Of a DNA stretch of 64,000 nt, positions 32,933-41,939 are shown piece by piece (position 1 is the first letter of the stretch; each line of letters opens with the position of its first letter). The position numbers and the translations under genes are program-made. This stretch comes from Comamonas thiooxydans. GTDB lineage: Bacteria; Pseudomonadota; Gammaproteobacteria; Burkholderiales; Burkholderiaceae_C. A model generated the notes under the pieces. It was not told the DNA's origin. It searched no databases and worked only from the letters and a program-made list of their open reading frames with translations. Where the stretch lies: contig NZ_BBVD01000010.1 of assembly GCF_000964545.1 (NCBI RefSeq), positions 186,001 to 250,000 on the forward strand, written 5' to 3'.

Positions 32933-34867
32933 TCAGCCCCAGCCCAGGGCCACGGCGACGCGATAGGTCACAAAGCTGGCCAGATAGGCCAGAGCAAACA
33001 GATAACCGGCCATCAGCAGCGGATAGCGCCAGCCATTGGTCTCGCGCTTGACCATGGCCAGCGTGGAGATGCACTGGGGCGCAAACACAAACCAGACCAG
33101 CAGCGACAGCGCGGTCGCCATTGACCAGCTGCTGGCGATCAGCGGGCTCAGCTGCTGGGCCATGGCGTCATCGCCCACGGCCGACAGCGCATACACCGTA
33201 CCGAGCGCACCCACGGCCACCTCGCGTGCGGCCATGCCGGGCACCAGCGCAATGGCGATCTGCCAGTTGAAGCCGATGGGCGCCAGCACCACTTCCAGCG
33301 CACGGCCGATCTGGCCCGCGAAGCTGTAGCGAATCGCGCCTTCGGTCACGCCCTCGGGAGCACCTGGGTAGCTGGAGAGGAACCACAGCACGATGCTGAC
33401 GGTCAGGATGATGCCGCCGACGCGGCGCAGGAAGATCATGGCCCGCTCGTACAGGCCCAGCACCAGGCTGCGCAGGCTGGGGATGCGGTAGGAAGGCAGC
33501 TCCATCAGCAGCGGCGTGCGGGTCTTGACCTTGGTGGCCAGCTTGCCCACCCAGGCCACGGCCATGGCACTGACGATGCCGCCCACATAGAGGGCAAACA
33601 GCACCAGGCCCTGCAGATTGAAGAAGCCGGCCACGGTCTGCTCTGGGATGAAGGCTCCGATCAGCAACGTGTAGACGGGCAGGCGTGCCGAGCAGGTCAT
33701 CAGCGGCGCGATCATGATGGTCAGCAGACGGTCGCGCCAGCTGGAGATCGAACGCGTGGCCATGATGCCGGGCACGGCACAGGCAAAGCTGGACAGCAGC
33801 GGGATGAAGGAGCGTCCGGACAGGCCCACGCTGCCCATGATGCGGTCCAGCAAAAAGGCGGCGCGCGGCAGATAGCCCGAGTCTTCCAGCACCAGGATGA
33901 AGAAGAACAGAATCAGGATCTGCGGCAAAAAGACCACCACCGAGCCGCTGCCGGCAATCACGCCGTCCACCAGCAGGCTGCGCAGCACGCCATCGGGCAT
34001 CACGCCATGCACCCACTGGCCGAAGTCGCTGACCAGGCCTTCGATGCCGTCCATCAGGGGCTCGGCCCAGCTGAACACTGCCTGGAACATCAGGAACAGC
34101 GTCACCACCAGCAGCAGCGTGCCCCACAGCGGGTGCAGCACCACGGAGTCGATGCGATCATCACGCTGCGTGGGAGCCGCGGGCTCCTGCACGGTCTGGC
34201 GCATGATCTCGGCCACCTGCTGGTGCAGGGCCAGCAGCTGGGCACGCGAATTGCTGCCCGTCACGGGCTTGAACTGGCCTTCGAGCGTCGGCGCCTTGAG
34301 CTGCCTGGCCTGCTCGCTGTCCAGCCAGGCCAGCAAATCCTTGGCGCCGGACAGATGCACGCCCACGCTCTCCACCACGGGCACGCCCAGCAGCTCGCTG
34401 AGCTTGGCCTTGTCGATGACCAGTCCCTGACGGCGTGCCATATCGCTCATATTGAGCACCACCACCATGGGCAGGCCCAGGGCGCGTGCCTCCAGCACCA
34501 GACGCAGGTTCAGACGCAGATGGGTGGCATCGGTCACGCAGACCAGCAACTCGGGCGGCGCTTCGCGCGGGTGCTGGCCCTTGACGATGTCGCGCGTGAT
34601 GCGCTCGTCCTCGCTGTGCGCATCGAGGCTGTAGGTGCCGGGCAGGTCCAGCACGCGCACGCGGCGCTTGCCGGGCGTGCTCAGCCAGCCTTCCTTGCGC
34701 TCCACGGTCACGCCCGCGTAGTTGGCCACCTTCTGGCGGGCGCCGGTCAGCAGATTGAACAGCGCCGTCTTGCCGCAATTCGGGTTGCCCAGCAGCGCAG
34801 CGCGCAAGGGCGCCTGCTCCACGGCTTGAGGACTCATCATGGTGATCTGGGATTCGCGCACGTTCAT
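32933..34867 (-). CDS. feoB: ferrous iron transport protein B
   Basis: 644 aa inner-membrane Fe(II) transporter with a GTPase domain. G1 GNPNCGKT (27-34), G2 region YAGVTVERKEG, G3 DLPGTYSLDAHSEDERI, G4 VLNMSDMA. The membrane part contains two Gate-type halves (ILFFFILVLEDSGYLPRAAF, RSFIPLLSSFACAVPGIMAT, ISSWRDRLLTIMIAPLMTCS) and an additional core region. It is shorter than E. coli FeoB (773 aa), as in many betaproteobacteria. The ATG overlaps the feoA stop (ATGA), indicating translational coupling. Confidence 0.97.
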   Translation of the reverse strand: MNVRESQITMMSPQAVEQAPLRAALLGNPNCGKTALFNLLTGARQKVANYAGVTVERKEGWLSTPGKRRVRVLDLPGTYSLDAHSEDERITRDIVKGQHPREAPPELLVCVTDATHLRLNLRLVLEARALGLPMVVVLNMSDMARRQGLVIDKAKLSELLGVPVVESVGVHLSGAKDLLAWLDSEQARQLKAPTLEGQFKPVTGSNSRAQLLALHQQVAEIMRQTVQEPAAPTQRDDRIDSVVLHPLWGTLLLVVTLFLMFQAVFSWAEPLMDGIEGLVSDFGQWVHGVMPDGVLRSLLVDGVIAGSGSVVVFLPQILILFFFILVLEDSGYLPRAAFLLDRIMGSVGLSGRSFIPLLSSFACAVPGIMATRSISSWRDRLLTIMIAPLMTCSARLPVYTLLIGAFIPEQTVAGFFNLQGLVLFALYVGGIVSAMAVAWVGKLATKVKTRTPLLMELPSYRIPSLRSLVLGLYERAMIFLRRVGGIILTVSIVLWFLSSYPGAPEGVTEGAIRYSFAGQIGRALEVVLAPIGFNWQIAIALVPGMAAREVAVGALGTVYALSAVGDDAMAQQLSPLIASSWSMATALSLLVWFVFAPQCISTLAMVKRETNGWRYPLLMAGYLFALAYLASFVTYRVAVALGWG

Positions 34868-35253
34868 GCTGCGGCCTCCAGCTGCACCAGCACCTGGGAC
34901 GCCTCGTGGCGGCGCAGCGCAAACGTCGCCTGGCCTATGCGCACGGCCAGCGGGTCGGGGCCGGGAAAGCCGGTGGCGACGACGCGCACGGACTCGCCGG
35001 GCAGAAAGCCGATTTCCATGAGTCTGAGCAGCAGGTTTTCATCCTCGCCTTCGGAGGAAGCCAGATCCACCACCCGGGCTGGCTGATTCACCACCAGCTG
35101 ATCCAGGCCCATGATGGGCCCGGTTGCGGCGGCCATGGCTGCAGCGCTGGAAGATGACACGCCGGATTCAGACGCTTGAACAGGAAAAGCATTCATGGAC
35201 GAAGTAACTGACACTGCCTCAGACCTCGCCGAGGGGGACTGCAAAGAACTCAT
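34864..35253 (-). CDS. feoA: ferrous iron transport protein A
   Basis: SH3-like FeoA core at the C-terminus: ENLLLRLMEIGFLPGESVRV, VATGFPGPDPLAVRIGQATF, ALRRHEASQVLVQLEA. 129 aa from the first ATG, longer than typical FeoA (75-85 aa) because of a Ser/Ala-rich N-terminal extension. An ATG at 35196 would give 110 aa and leaves room for a leader after the Fur-like site; neither start has a good Shine-Dalgarno sequence. It supports FeoB activity. First gene of feoA-feoB-small Cys protein. Confidence 0.9.
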   Translation of the reverse strand: MSSLQSPSARSEAVSVTSSMNAFPVQASESGVSSSSAAAMAAATGPIMGLDQLVVNQPARVVDLASSEGEDENLLLRLMEIGFLPGESVRVVATGFPGPDPLAVRIGQATFALRRHEASQVLVQLEAAA

Positions 35254-35268
35254 AGCGCATTATTAATT

Positions 35269-35287
35269 GATTTTGATTCTCATTTTC
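35269..35287 (-). promoter_or_regulatory. Fur box of the feo operon
   Basis: On the minus strand GAAAATGAGAATCAAAATC matches 15 of 19 positions of the classical Fur consensus. It lies 16 bp upstream of the first feoA ATG and next to a TAATAAT that could be a -10 box. Iron-dependent repression is inferred. Confidence 0.75.
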
Positions 35288-35454
35288 CATTTACTGTAGG
35301 CGATTGGTGCACAACGGTGGCGAATTGGCACCAGCAGCATGGACTTTTGGGCGGGTATTGAGCGGCGCGGTTGACAAATCTGCGGCCCGGCACAACCAAA
35401 GGGTTTGCACAGCTGCGAAAATCGCCGCCCCACCGGAAAAATTCCGCCTCTCCA

Positions 35455-35775
35455 ATGACCCATCCCTGCCTTAGCTGCGGCGCCTGTTGCGCGTCCTTTC
35501 GTGTCGATTTTTCCGTGCACGAGTCCCAGGAGCATGGGGGCAGTGTCCCCGCAGGACTGGTTGAGGAAGTTACCGACTACACCTGCCGCATGCGCGGCAC
35601 GGACTGGGCCAGGCCACGCTGTGCAGCTCTGGTGGGCAAGGTGGGAGAGAAGGCGTACTGCGGCATTTATGAATGGCGCCCCTCCCCTTGCCGGGAGTTC
35701 GCCGCGGGTTCGGACGCCTGCAACCGCGTGCGCCAGCGCCACAATCTGCCTCAGCTGGAAAGCGGTCTGATCTAA
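35455..35775 (+). CDS. YkgJ-family cysteine-cluster protein (second copy)
   Basis: 106 aa from the ATG at 35455. HPCLSCGACCASFRVDFSVH and the distal CGIYEWRPSPCREFAAGSDA cluster mirror the protein at 32213-32578, but the two differ in the middle and at the C-terminus, so they are paralogues rather than a recent duplication. Metal chelation by the Cys clusters is expected; function unknown. Divergent from feoA across the Fur site, so it could share iron regulation. Confidence 0.88.
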   Translation: MTHPCLSCGACCASFRVDFSVHESQEHGGSVPAGLVEEVTDYTCRMRGTDWARPRCAALVGKVGEKAYCGIYEWRPSPCREFAAGSDACNRVRQRHNLPQLESGLI

Positions 35776-35796
35776 GAGTCCCGCAAGATACCGGGA

Positions 35797-36579
35797 TCAG
35801 GCGTCCTGCTCGATCAGCACCACGCCTATATTGTCCTTGCCGCCTGCGGCATTGGCCGCCTCGATCAATGCCTCCTGCAACCGCGCCAGCGGCAGGTTTT
35901 CATCGAACAGGGAGGCAAGGCTGGCGTCACTCAGCATATCGGTCAGGCCGTCCGAGCACAGCAGGATGCGGTCACCCTGCTGCAGCGGCCAGTGGTTCAG
36001 CTCCGGCTCCACCTGGGGCATCACACCCAGCGCTCTGGTCACCAGATGGCCGTAGCGCGAGGTCCTGGCATCGGCCTCGCTGATCAGGCCGGCATCGATA
36101 TCCTGCTGCACCAGCGAATGGTCGCGCGTCAGGCGCTGCAGCCGGCCGGCACGCCAGGCATAGGCCCTGGAGTCGCCCAGATGGGCAATCAGCACTTCGC
36201 TCGCCAGCACCAGGGCGGCCACCACCGTGGTGCCCATGCCGCTGCAGCCGGGCGTGGACTGCGCGGCGGCATAGATGGCCGTATTGGCCATGTGCAGGGC
36301 GTCCGTCAGCTCGCACTGTGCTGCCAGCATGGATTCATCGGCTGCCGGACCGTGCTGCACGCTGGTCGTGATCAGCTCCACGGCCATGACGCTGGCCACC
36401 TCGCCCGCGTTATAGCCGCCCATGCCGTCGGCCAGCACGGCAACCGGCCAGGGCCTGGCCTGCGGCTCCAGCCCCACCGAGTCTTCGTTATTGCTGCGCT
36501 GTCGACCCATGTCTGCACGCCCCACCATGCGTACGGCCGGCCAGACTCGGGATGGGCTAGAAGCTGCTGCGGATGGCAT
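35797..36579 (-). CDS. PP2C-type Ser/Thr protein phosphatase (Stp1-like)
   Basis: 260 aa from the ATG at 36579; a TTG at 36618 with AGGTGA upstream gives a longer form of 273 aa. PP2C motifs in order: GRADMGRQRSNNEDSVG, VAVLADGMGGYNAGEVASVM, GCSGMGTTVVAALVLASEVL, IAHLGDSRAYAWRAGRLQRL, TRDHSLVQQDIDAGLISEAD, RILLCSDGLTDMLSDASL, GGKDNIGVVLIE. All metal-binding Asp are present. Soluble, Mn/Mg dependent. No partner kinase is in the window. Confidence 0.9.
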   Translation of the reverse strand: MPSAAASSPSRVWPAVRMVGRADMGRQRSNNEDSVGLEPQARPWPVAVLADGMGGYNAGEVASVMAVELITTSVQHGPAADESMLAAQCELTDALHMANTAIYAAAQSTPGCSGMGTTVVAALVLASEVLIAHLGDSRAYAWRAGRLQRLTRDHSLVQQDIDAGLISEADARTSRYGHLVTRALGVMPQVEPELNHWPLQQGDRILLCSDGLTDMLSDASLASLFDENLPLARLQEALIEAANAAGGKDNIGVVLIEQDA

Positions 36580-36754
36580 GGAAGATGGGATGGGGGTCAG
36601 GTTCGCGAAAGCATTCAAGCGTAACGCAAGTCACCTTCTTGTGTCGGTCGAAAAGAGCCGTTTTGCACTTGTTAACCAAGCAAAGGCGCAATTTTGTTCA
36701 ATACCTGGAAAAGCCAAGGACTCAGACTGGCGACCTCTTGTTTCAGGTTTGTCC

Positions 36755-37381
36755 ATGCTTTCTTCTGTTCTGGCCATGGCCGGATTTGCACTGGCCGGCG
36801 CCATCACGCCAGGGCCGGTGAACGTGCTGGCCCTGCGCCATGGCAACGGCCGCGCTGGCGCCGCCTTCTGCTATGTACTGGGAGCCAGCCTCAGCTACGC
36901 CGTCATCGTCTGGCTGATGGGCCAGAGCGGGCAATGGCTGCTCAAGCAGCCAGAGCTGCTGCGCTGGGCGCCGCGCGTCTGTGCTCTCTATCTGCTCTGG
37001 CTGGCCTGGCAGCTGGCCAATGCCCCCGGGACCCATGGCCGGGCGGCCAGGGAGAGCGCCCCCGCATCACTGCCGGCCGGTCCAGGCGGAGCGTTCGTGC
37101 AAGGCATTGCCATTCAGAGCCTCAACCCCAAGGCCTGGCTGGTGGCGCTTTCGGGCATCGGCATGTTTGTCGCCCCGCTGGCCGCGCAGCAGGTCTCGCT
37201 GCCAACCGCCTTGCTGCTGTTTTGCAGCGTCTCCTTGCTGGCCTGCCTGCTCGGCGTTGGCTGCTGGGCCGCGCTGGGCCATGCACTGACCCGGTGGCTG
37301 AGCACGCCCCTGCGCCAACGGCGGCTGAACCAGGCCCTGGCCATGGTGCTGGTGGCAAGCGTGGTCAGCATGCTGGCATGA
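36755..37381 (+). CDS. LysE/RhtB-family amino acid exporter
   Basis: 208 aa, six predicted membrane helices. Family start: FALAGAITPGPVNVLALRHG (the GxxxPGP motif), then GAAFCYVLGASLSYAVIVWL, AIQSLNPKAWLVALSGIGMF (NPKxxL motif) and a C-terminal helix. AGGT lies about 8 bases before the ATG. Exports an amino acid or related solute. The AraC regulator gene begins 10 bp after its stop on the same strand, so the pair is probably one unit. Confidence 0.9.
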   Translation: MLSSVLAMAGFALAGAITPGPVNVLALRHGNGRAGAAFCYVLGASLSYAVIVWLMGQSGQWLLKQPELLRWAPRVCALYLLWLAWQLANAPGTHGRAARESAPASLPAGPGGAFVQGIAIQSLNPKAWLVALSGIGMFVAPLAAQQVSLPTALLLFCSVSLLACLLGVGCWAALGHALTRWLSTPLRQRRLNQALAMVLVASVVSMLA

Positions 37382-37391
37382 TGAGGCCGTC

Positions 37392-38192
37392 ATGCCAGCC
37401 CCCAGTCACCATTTCCACCGCCACCCGGCCCTGCCCTGGGCCGAGCTGCGCATCAGCCGCCAGTCCTGCTACAGCTACCGGCTGCATGCGCACGCGCAGT
37501 ACTCCATAGGCATCGTGGATGAGGGCGAGACCCTGTTTCTGCATGACGATGGCCCCGAAGCATTGAGCGCTGGCAGCGTGGTGCTGATCGAGCCCGGCCA
37601 CTGGCATGCCTGCAACCCCGAGACATTGCAGCCCTGGTCTTACCGCATGCTGTTCGTGCAGGCCGACTGGGTTCATGAGCGGCTCGGCGTCGGCGGCCTG
37701 CGCTTTGCACGGCGCGCGCTGCACAAGCCAGAAATCTCGCGCTGGGCAGACCGTCTCTGCCAGCCGCTTGCCGGCAGCGCCACGGATGCGCAGCTGCGGC
37801 AGCACGAGCAATCGCTGACGGATTTCCTGCAGCTGCTGGGCCGTGCCGCCGACTCCCCTGCCCCAGAGCCCCAGCCGCCCGATGCCGTCCTGCCTGCGCT
37901 GCAACACATGCACCGCAGCCCCGAAGACGACACCAGCGTCCAGGCCCTGGCCCTGCGCTGCGGCATGAGCCCCAGCCGTTTCATCCGCCGCTTCAGGGCC
38001 GTCACCGGCGTCACGCCCGGGGCCTACCGCCTCAACCTGCGCCTCAATGGCGTGCGCCACCTGCTGGCCCAGGGCGAGCCCCTGGCCTCGGTCGCTCAAC
38101 AGATGGGCTTTGCCGATCAGGCCCACATGCAACGCGCCTTCAAGGCCCATCATGCGCTGACGCCCGGCAACTACGCCGGCATGCAGCGCTAA
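37392..38192 (+). CDS. AraC-family transcriptional regulator
   Basis: 266 aa. N-terminal cupin-type sensing domain (HAHAQYSIGIVDEGETLFLH, LIEPGHWHACNPETLQPWSY) and C-terminal double helix-turn-helix (ALRCGMSPSRFIRRFRAVTG, VTPGAYRLNLRLNGVRHLLA, VAQQMGFADQAHMQRAFKAH). It follows the LysE-type exporter directly; this pairing is typical of a regulator that controls the exporter in response to its substrate. Ligand unknown. Confidence 0.9.
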   Translation: MPAPSHHFHRHPALPWAELRISRQSCYSYRLHAHAQYSIGIVDEGETLFLHDDGPEALSAGSVVLIEPGHWHACNPETLQPWSYRMLFVQADWVHERLGVGGLRFARRALHKPEISRWADRLCQPLAGSATDAQLRQHEQSLTDFLQLLGRAADSPAPEPQPPDAVLPALQHMHRSPEDDTSVQALALRCGMSPSRFIRRFRAVTGVTPGAYRLNLRLNGVRHLLAQGEPLASVAQQMGFADQAHMQRAFKAHHALTPGNYAGMQR

Positions 38193-38286
38193 GCCGGCCG
38201 GGTCAGGGACATTCGCCGCCACGCCGCCGCAGCCGGTCATTCGCGGGATACTTGCCGCTTCGATTTTTCGCACGCGCAAGTCAGCA

Positions 38287-39666
38287 ATGGCCAACTTTGA
38301 CAGTATTCAGCAACGCGAGACAGGCCTGCAGCAGCACCTGAACTCGGCCCAGATGACCATGATCGCCATCGGTGGCGCCATCGGTACCGGTCTCTTCATG
38401 GGCAGCGCCTTTGCCATCGGCTTTGCCGGCCCCAGCGTGCTCATCAGCTACGCCATCGGCGCCTTCATCGGCCTGCTGCTCATGGGATGCCTGGCCGAGA
38501 TGACCGTGGCCCACCCCACCTCGGGCTCCTTCGGCGCCTACGCCGAGCACTACATCAGCCCTCTGGCCGGCTTTGTGGTGCGCTATGCCTACTGGGGTGC
38601 CGTGGTGCTGGCCGTGGGCATGGAGGTCACGGCCGTGGGCAAGTACATGGCCTACTGGTTCCCCAACGTGGAGCAATGGGTATGGGTGGCGCTGTTCTCG
38701 GCCCTGCTGGCCGCCGTCAATGCCACCAGCGTCAAGGCCTTCGGCCAGGTCGAGTACTGGTTCTCCATGGTCAAGGTGATTGCCATCGTGGCCTTCATCC
38801 TGATCGCTGCCTATGTGGTCTTCGGCACCCGACCCGAGGGTGTGGGTTTCGACAACTACTTTGTCGATGGCGGCTTCTTCCCCAACGGCTGGTGGGGCAC
38901 CTGGGTCGGCGTGATCGTGGCCATCTTCAGCTATCTGAGCCTGGAATCCATTGCCATTGCTGCCGGCGAAGCCCAGAACCCCAAGCAGGCCGTGACCCGC
39001 GCCTTCCGCACCACGGTGCTGCGCCTGGTGCTGTTCTATCTGCTATCGCTGGCACTGATGCTGGCCGTCGTGCCCTGGAGCCATGCGGGCACGGACAAGA
39101 GCCCGTTCGTCAAGGTGATGGAGATTTTGCAGATCCCCGGCGCGGCCGCGGCCCTCAACTTCGTGGTGCTGCTGGCCTCGCTGTCGGCCATGAACAGCCA
39201 GCTCTACGTCACCTCGCGCATGATGTTCAGCCTCTCGCGCGGCGGCTATGCCCCCAAGGGTCTGAGCAAGCTCAGCAAAAGCGGAGTGCCGCTGGGCGCG
39301 ATTGCCGTCTCCTGCCTGGGCATGGCCGTGGCCATGGTGCTCAACGTGCTCAAACCCGAGCAGTCGCTGGAGCTGATGATGTCGATCGCCATGTTCGGCG
39401 CCATGTTTGCCTGGTTCATGGTGTTCGTGACCCATCTGTTCTTCCGCCCACGCTGGCAGCGCGAACACCCGGGCCAGAAGCTGGAGTTCCGCATGTGGGG
39501 CTTTCCCGTGCTGACCCTGGTAGGCGCCTTGCTGATGGCGGGCGTGATCGTCACCACGCTGTTTACCAAGGAGTTCCACACCACCGTGCTGGTGGGCGTG
39601 CCGTTTCTGATCGTGCTGGTGCTGGTCTATGCTCTTTGGTATAGAAAGAAGAAGGTGGCCCCCTGA
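38287..39666 (+). CDS. APC-family amino acid permease, probably aromatic
   Basis: 459 aa, 12 predicted helices. N-terminal AAT-type signature: MTMIAIGGAIGTGLFMGSAF, AIGFAGPSVLISYAIGAFIG, then AEMTVAHPTSGSFGAYAEHY and IFSYLSLESIAIAAGEAQNP. Imports amino acids with H+. The next two genes are kynB and kynU, so tryptophan or kynurenine is a likely substrate, by context. The TGA stop lies inside a dispersed repeat, so the last residues may have been set by that element. Confidence 0.88.
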   Translation: MANFDSIQQRETGLQQHLNSAQMTMIAIGGAIGTGLFMGSAFAIGFAGPSVLISYAIGAFIGLLLMGCLAEMTVAHPTSGSFGAYAEHYISPLAGFVVRYAYWGAVVLAVGMEVTAVGKYMAYWFPNVEQWVWVALFSALLAAVNATSVKAFGQVEYWFSMVKVIAIVAFILIAAYVVFGTRPEGVGFDNYFVDGGFFPNGWWGTWVGVIVAIFSYLSLESIAIAAGEAQNPKQAVTRAFRTTVLRLVLFYLLSLALMLAVVPWSHAGTDKSPFVKVMEILQIPGAAAALNFVVLLASLSAMNSQLYVTSRMMFSLSRGGYAPKGLSKLSKSGVPLGAIAVSCLGMAVAMVLNVLKPEQSLELMMSIAMFGAMFAWFMVFVTHLFFRPRWQREHPGQKLEFRMWGFPVLTLVGALLMAGVIVTTLFTKEFHTTVLVGVPFLIVLVLVYALWYRKKKVAP

Positions 39667-39750
39667 GGCGCTAGCGCGCCTTCCCCCAAGGGGGACGACA
39701 GCCTTTGCTGCGGGGCGGCGCGGCCGGCCCCGGCCCTTGCTGGCTGTCCC
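39659..39750 (+). repeat. dispersed CCCCCTGAG-type intergenic repeat, copy C
   Basis: CCCCCTGAGGCGCTAGCGCG, then CCTTCCCCCAAGGGGGACGA, CAGCCTTTGCTGCGGGGCGG and CCCTTGCTGGCTGTCCC. Its TGA at 39664-39666 is the stop codon of the permease gene. Most complete copy in the window. Confidence 0.85.
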
Positions 39751-39801
39751 GCACTCGGGCCTGTTATCGATCAAGAGTGACCGAACCCATTCATACACAC
39801 C

Positions 39802-40434
39802 ATGACACGCCAGATCTGGGATATTTCTCCTGCCATTCATCCTGCCGCCCCGGTGTTTCCGGGCGACACGCCCTATAGCCAGGAATGGGTAGCCAGCATT
39901 GGCCCGGGCTGCCCGGTCAATGTCAGTGCCATTCATCTCTCGCCCCATGTGGGCGCGCATGCCGATGCGCCGCTGCACTACGATCCGCAGGGCGCAGCCA
40001 TCGGCGCCGTCGATCTGGACGCCTTTCTGGGCCCCTGCCGCGTGATCCACGCCATGGGCTGCGGGCCGCTGATCGAATGGCGTCACATAGCGCACGCCAT
40101 CGATGCCGGCCTGCCCGCGCGCGTGCTGGTGCGCACCTACGAGAAAGCACCCACCGGCTGGGATGCCGAGTTGGCCGCCTATGCCCCCGAGACCGTGCAA
40201 AAGCTGGCCGACCTCGGCGTTAAGCTGATCGGCATAGACACTGCCAGCATAGACCCTGCCAGCAGCAAGAGCCTGGACAGCCATATGGTGATCCGCCAGC
40301 GCGGCCTGCGCGTGCTCGAGAACCTGGTGCTCGATGAAGTGAGCGAAGGCGACTATGAGCTGATCGCCTTGCCGCTCAAGCTCACCGAAGCCGATGCCTC
40401 GCCAGTGCGCGCCGTGCTGCGCAGCCTGCTCTGA
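39802..40434 (+). CDS. kynB: kynurenine formamidase (arylformamidase)
   Basis: 210 aa cyclase-fold metal hydrolase. Releases formate from N-formylkynurenine. Motifs: WDISPAIHPAAPVFPGDTPY, HLSPHVGAHADAPLHYDPQG (HxGxHxDxPxH metal site), GIDTASIDPASSKSLDSHMV and LENLVLDEVSEGDYELIALP, matching bacterial KynB. kynU follows after 163 bp on the same strand. Likely expressed with the upstream permease. Confidence 0.95.
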   Translation: MTRQIWDISPAIHPAAPVFPGDTPYSQEWVASIGPGCPVNVSAIHLSPHVGAHADAPLHYDPQGAAIGAVDLDAFLGPCRVIHAMGCGPLIEWRHIAHAIDAGLPARVLVRTYEKAPTGWDAELAAYAPETVQKLADLGVKLIGIDTASIDPASSKSLDSHMVIRQRGLRVLENLVLDEVSEGDYELIALPLKLTEADASPVRAVLRSLL

Positions 40435-40597
40435 AGCGCTTGGCGCAAAGAAACCGATGTCCTCGTTGCAAGGCGGCCGGGCCGACCCGGTCTCGGACAC
40501 AATGGGCGAATTCGAGTCCAGCCATATTTGAATCAGAACCGGCTCTGACGTAGACACAATCATCGTCAGTAGCTATCAAAATGAGAGAAAGAAGACA

Positions 40598-41905
40598 ATG
40601 ACCACTTTGCAAGACTGCCAGGCTCTGGATGCCCAGGAGCCGCTGCGCGCGCTGCGCGAGCGCTTTGCCCTGCCCCAGGGCGTGATCTACCTGGACGGCA
40701 ATTCCCTGGGCGCCCAGCCCAAGGCCGCCGCCGCGCGCGCGGCCGAAGTGGTGGCGCAGGAATGGGGCCAGGACCTCATCACTTCCTGGAACAAGGCGGG
40801 CTGGATCACGCTGCCCGAGCGCCTGGGCAACCAGTTCGCCCCCTGGCTGGGCGTGGGCCAAGGCGAGCTGGTGTTCACCGACACCACCTCCATCAATCTC
40901 TACAAGGTGCTGAGCGCTGCCGCGCGCATCGCCCGCGAAGATGCGCCCGGCCGCAAAAAGCTGATCAGCGAGCGCAGCAACTTCCCGACCGATCTCTATA
41001 TCGCCCAGTCCGTCTGCCAGGAATACGGCCTGGAACTGGTGCTGCTCGAACCCGAGGAAATCGCCGGCGCGCTGCAGACCGATGTGGCGATCTCCATGCT
41101 CACCCATGTCAACTACCGCACGGGTGCCATGCACGATATGGCAGCCGTCACGGCCGCCGCCCATGCCAAAGGCATTCTCTGCGTCTGGGATCTGTGCCAC
41201 AGCGCAGGTGCCGTGCCCGTGGACCTCAAGGGCGCTGATGCCGACTTTGCCGTGGGCTGCAGCTACAAATACCTCAACGGCGGCCCCGGCGCGCCGGCCT
41301 TTGTCTGGGCGCATCCGCGCCTGATCAACCGTTTCTGGCAACCGCTGTCGGGCTGGTTCGGCCACGCCGAGCCCTTCAAGTTCGTGCCCGACTACCACCC
41401 CGCCCAGGGCATACAGCGCTATCTCTGCGGCACCCAGCCCATGATCAGCATGAGCGTGCTGCAATGCGGTATCGACATCTACACCGAAGCCGAGGCTTTC
41501 GGCGGCATGGCCGCGCTGCGCAAGAAATCGCTGGCGCTGACCGATCTGTTCATCCAGCTCGTGGAAGAGCGCTGCCAGGGCCACGGCCTGGGTCTGGCGA
41601 CACCGCGCGAGCATGCGGCACGCGGCTCCCAGGTCTGCCTGACCCGGGAAGAAGGCCTGGGCGTGAACGGCCAGGGCAGCGGCGCCTACGCCATTGTCCA
41701 GGCGCTGATTGCACGCGGCGTGATCGGTGATTTCCGCAAGGGCGACGGCGGCACGGGCAGGCACAAGGACATTCTGCGCTTCGGCTTCACGCCGCTGTAT
41801 GTGGGCTTTGCCGATGTCTGGAATGCCGTCGAGCATCTGCGCCAGGTGCTGGAATCGGGCGAATGGCAACGACCCGAGTTCAATACCGTACACGCCGTGA
41901 CCTGA
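40598..41905 (+). CDS. kynU: kynureninase
   Basis: 435 aa PLP enzyme. Cleaves kynurenine to anthranilate and alanine. Segments: VIYLDGNSLGAQPKAAAARA, WNKAGWITLPERLGNQFAPW, ERSNFPTDLYIAQSVCQEYG, AISMLTHVNYRTGAMHDMAA, LCVWDLCHSAGAVPVDLKGA, CSYKYLNGGPGAPAFVWAHP (PLP Lys in SYKYLNGG) and GYRYLCGT-like RYLCGTQPMISMSVLQ. Slightly longer than P. fluorescens KynU. The anthranilate pathway genes are not in the window. Confidence 0.96.
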   Translation: MTTLQDCQALDAQEPLRALRERFALPQGVIYLDGNSLGAQPKAAAARAAEVVAQEWGQDLITSWNKAGWITLPERLGNQFAPWLGVGQGELVFTDTTSINLYKVLSAAARIAREDAPGRKKLISERSNFPTDLYIAQSVCQEYGLELVLLEPEEIAGALQTDVAISMLTHVNYRTGAMHDMAAVTAAAHAKGILCVWDLCHSAGAVPVDLKGADADFAVGCSYKYLNGGPGAPAFVWAHPRLINRFWQPLSGWFGHAEPFKFVPDYHPAQGIQRYLCGTQPMISMSVLQCGIDIYTEAEAFGGMAALRKKSLALTDLFIQLVEERCQGHGLGLATPREHAARGSQVCLTREEGLGVNGQGSGAYAIVQALIARGVIGDFRKGDGGTGRHKDILRFGFTPLYVGFADVWNAVEHLRQVLESGEWQRPEFNTVHAVT

Positions 41906-41939
41906 AGCAGGCACCGGGGGCGGGCCGGGCGAGCTCCGA

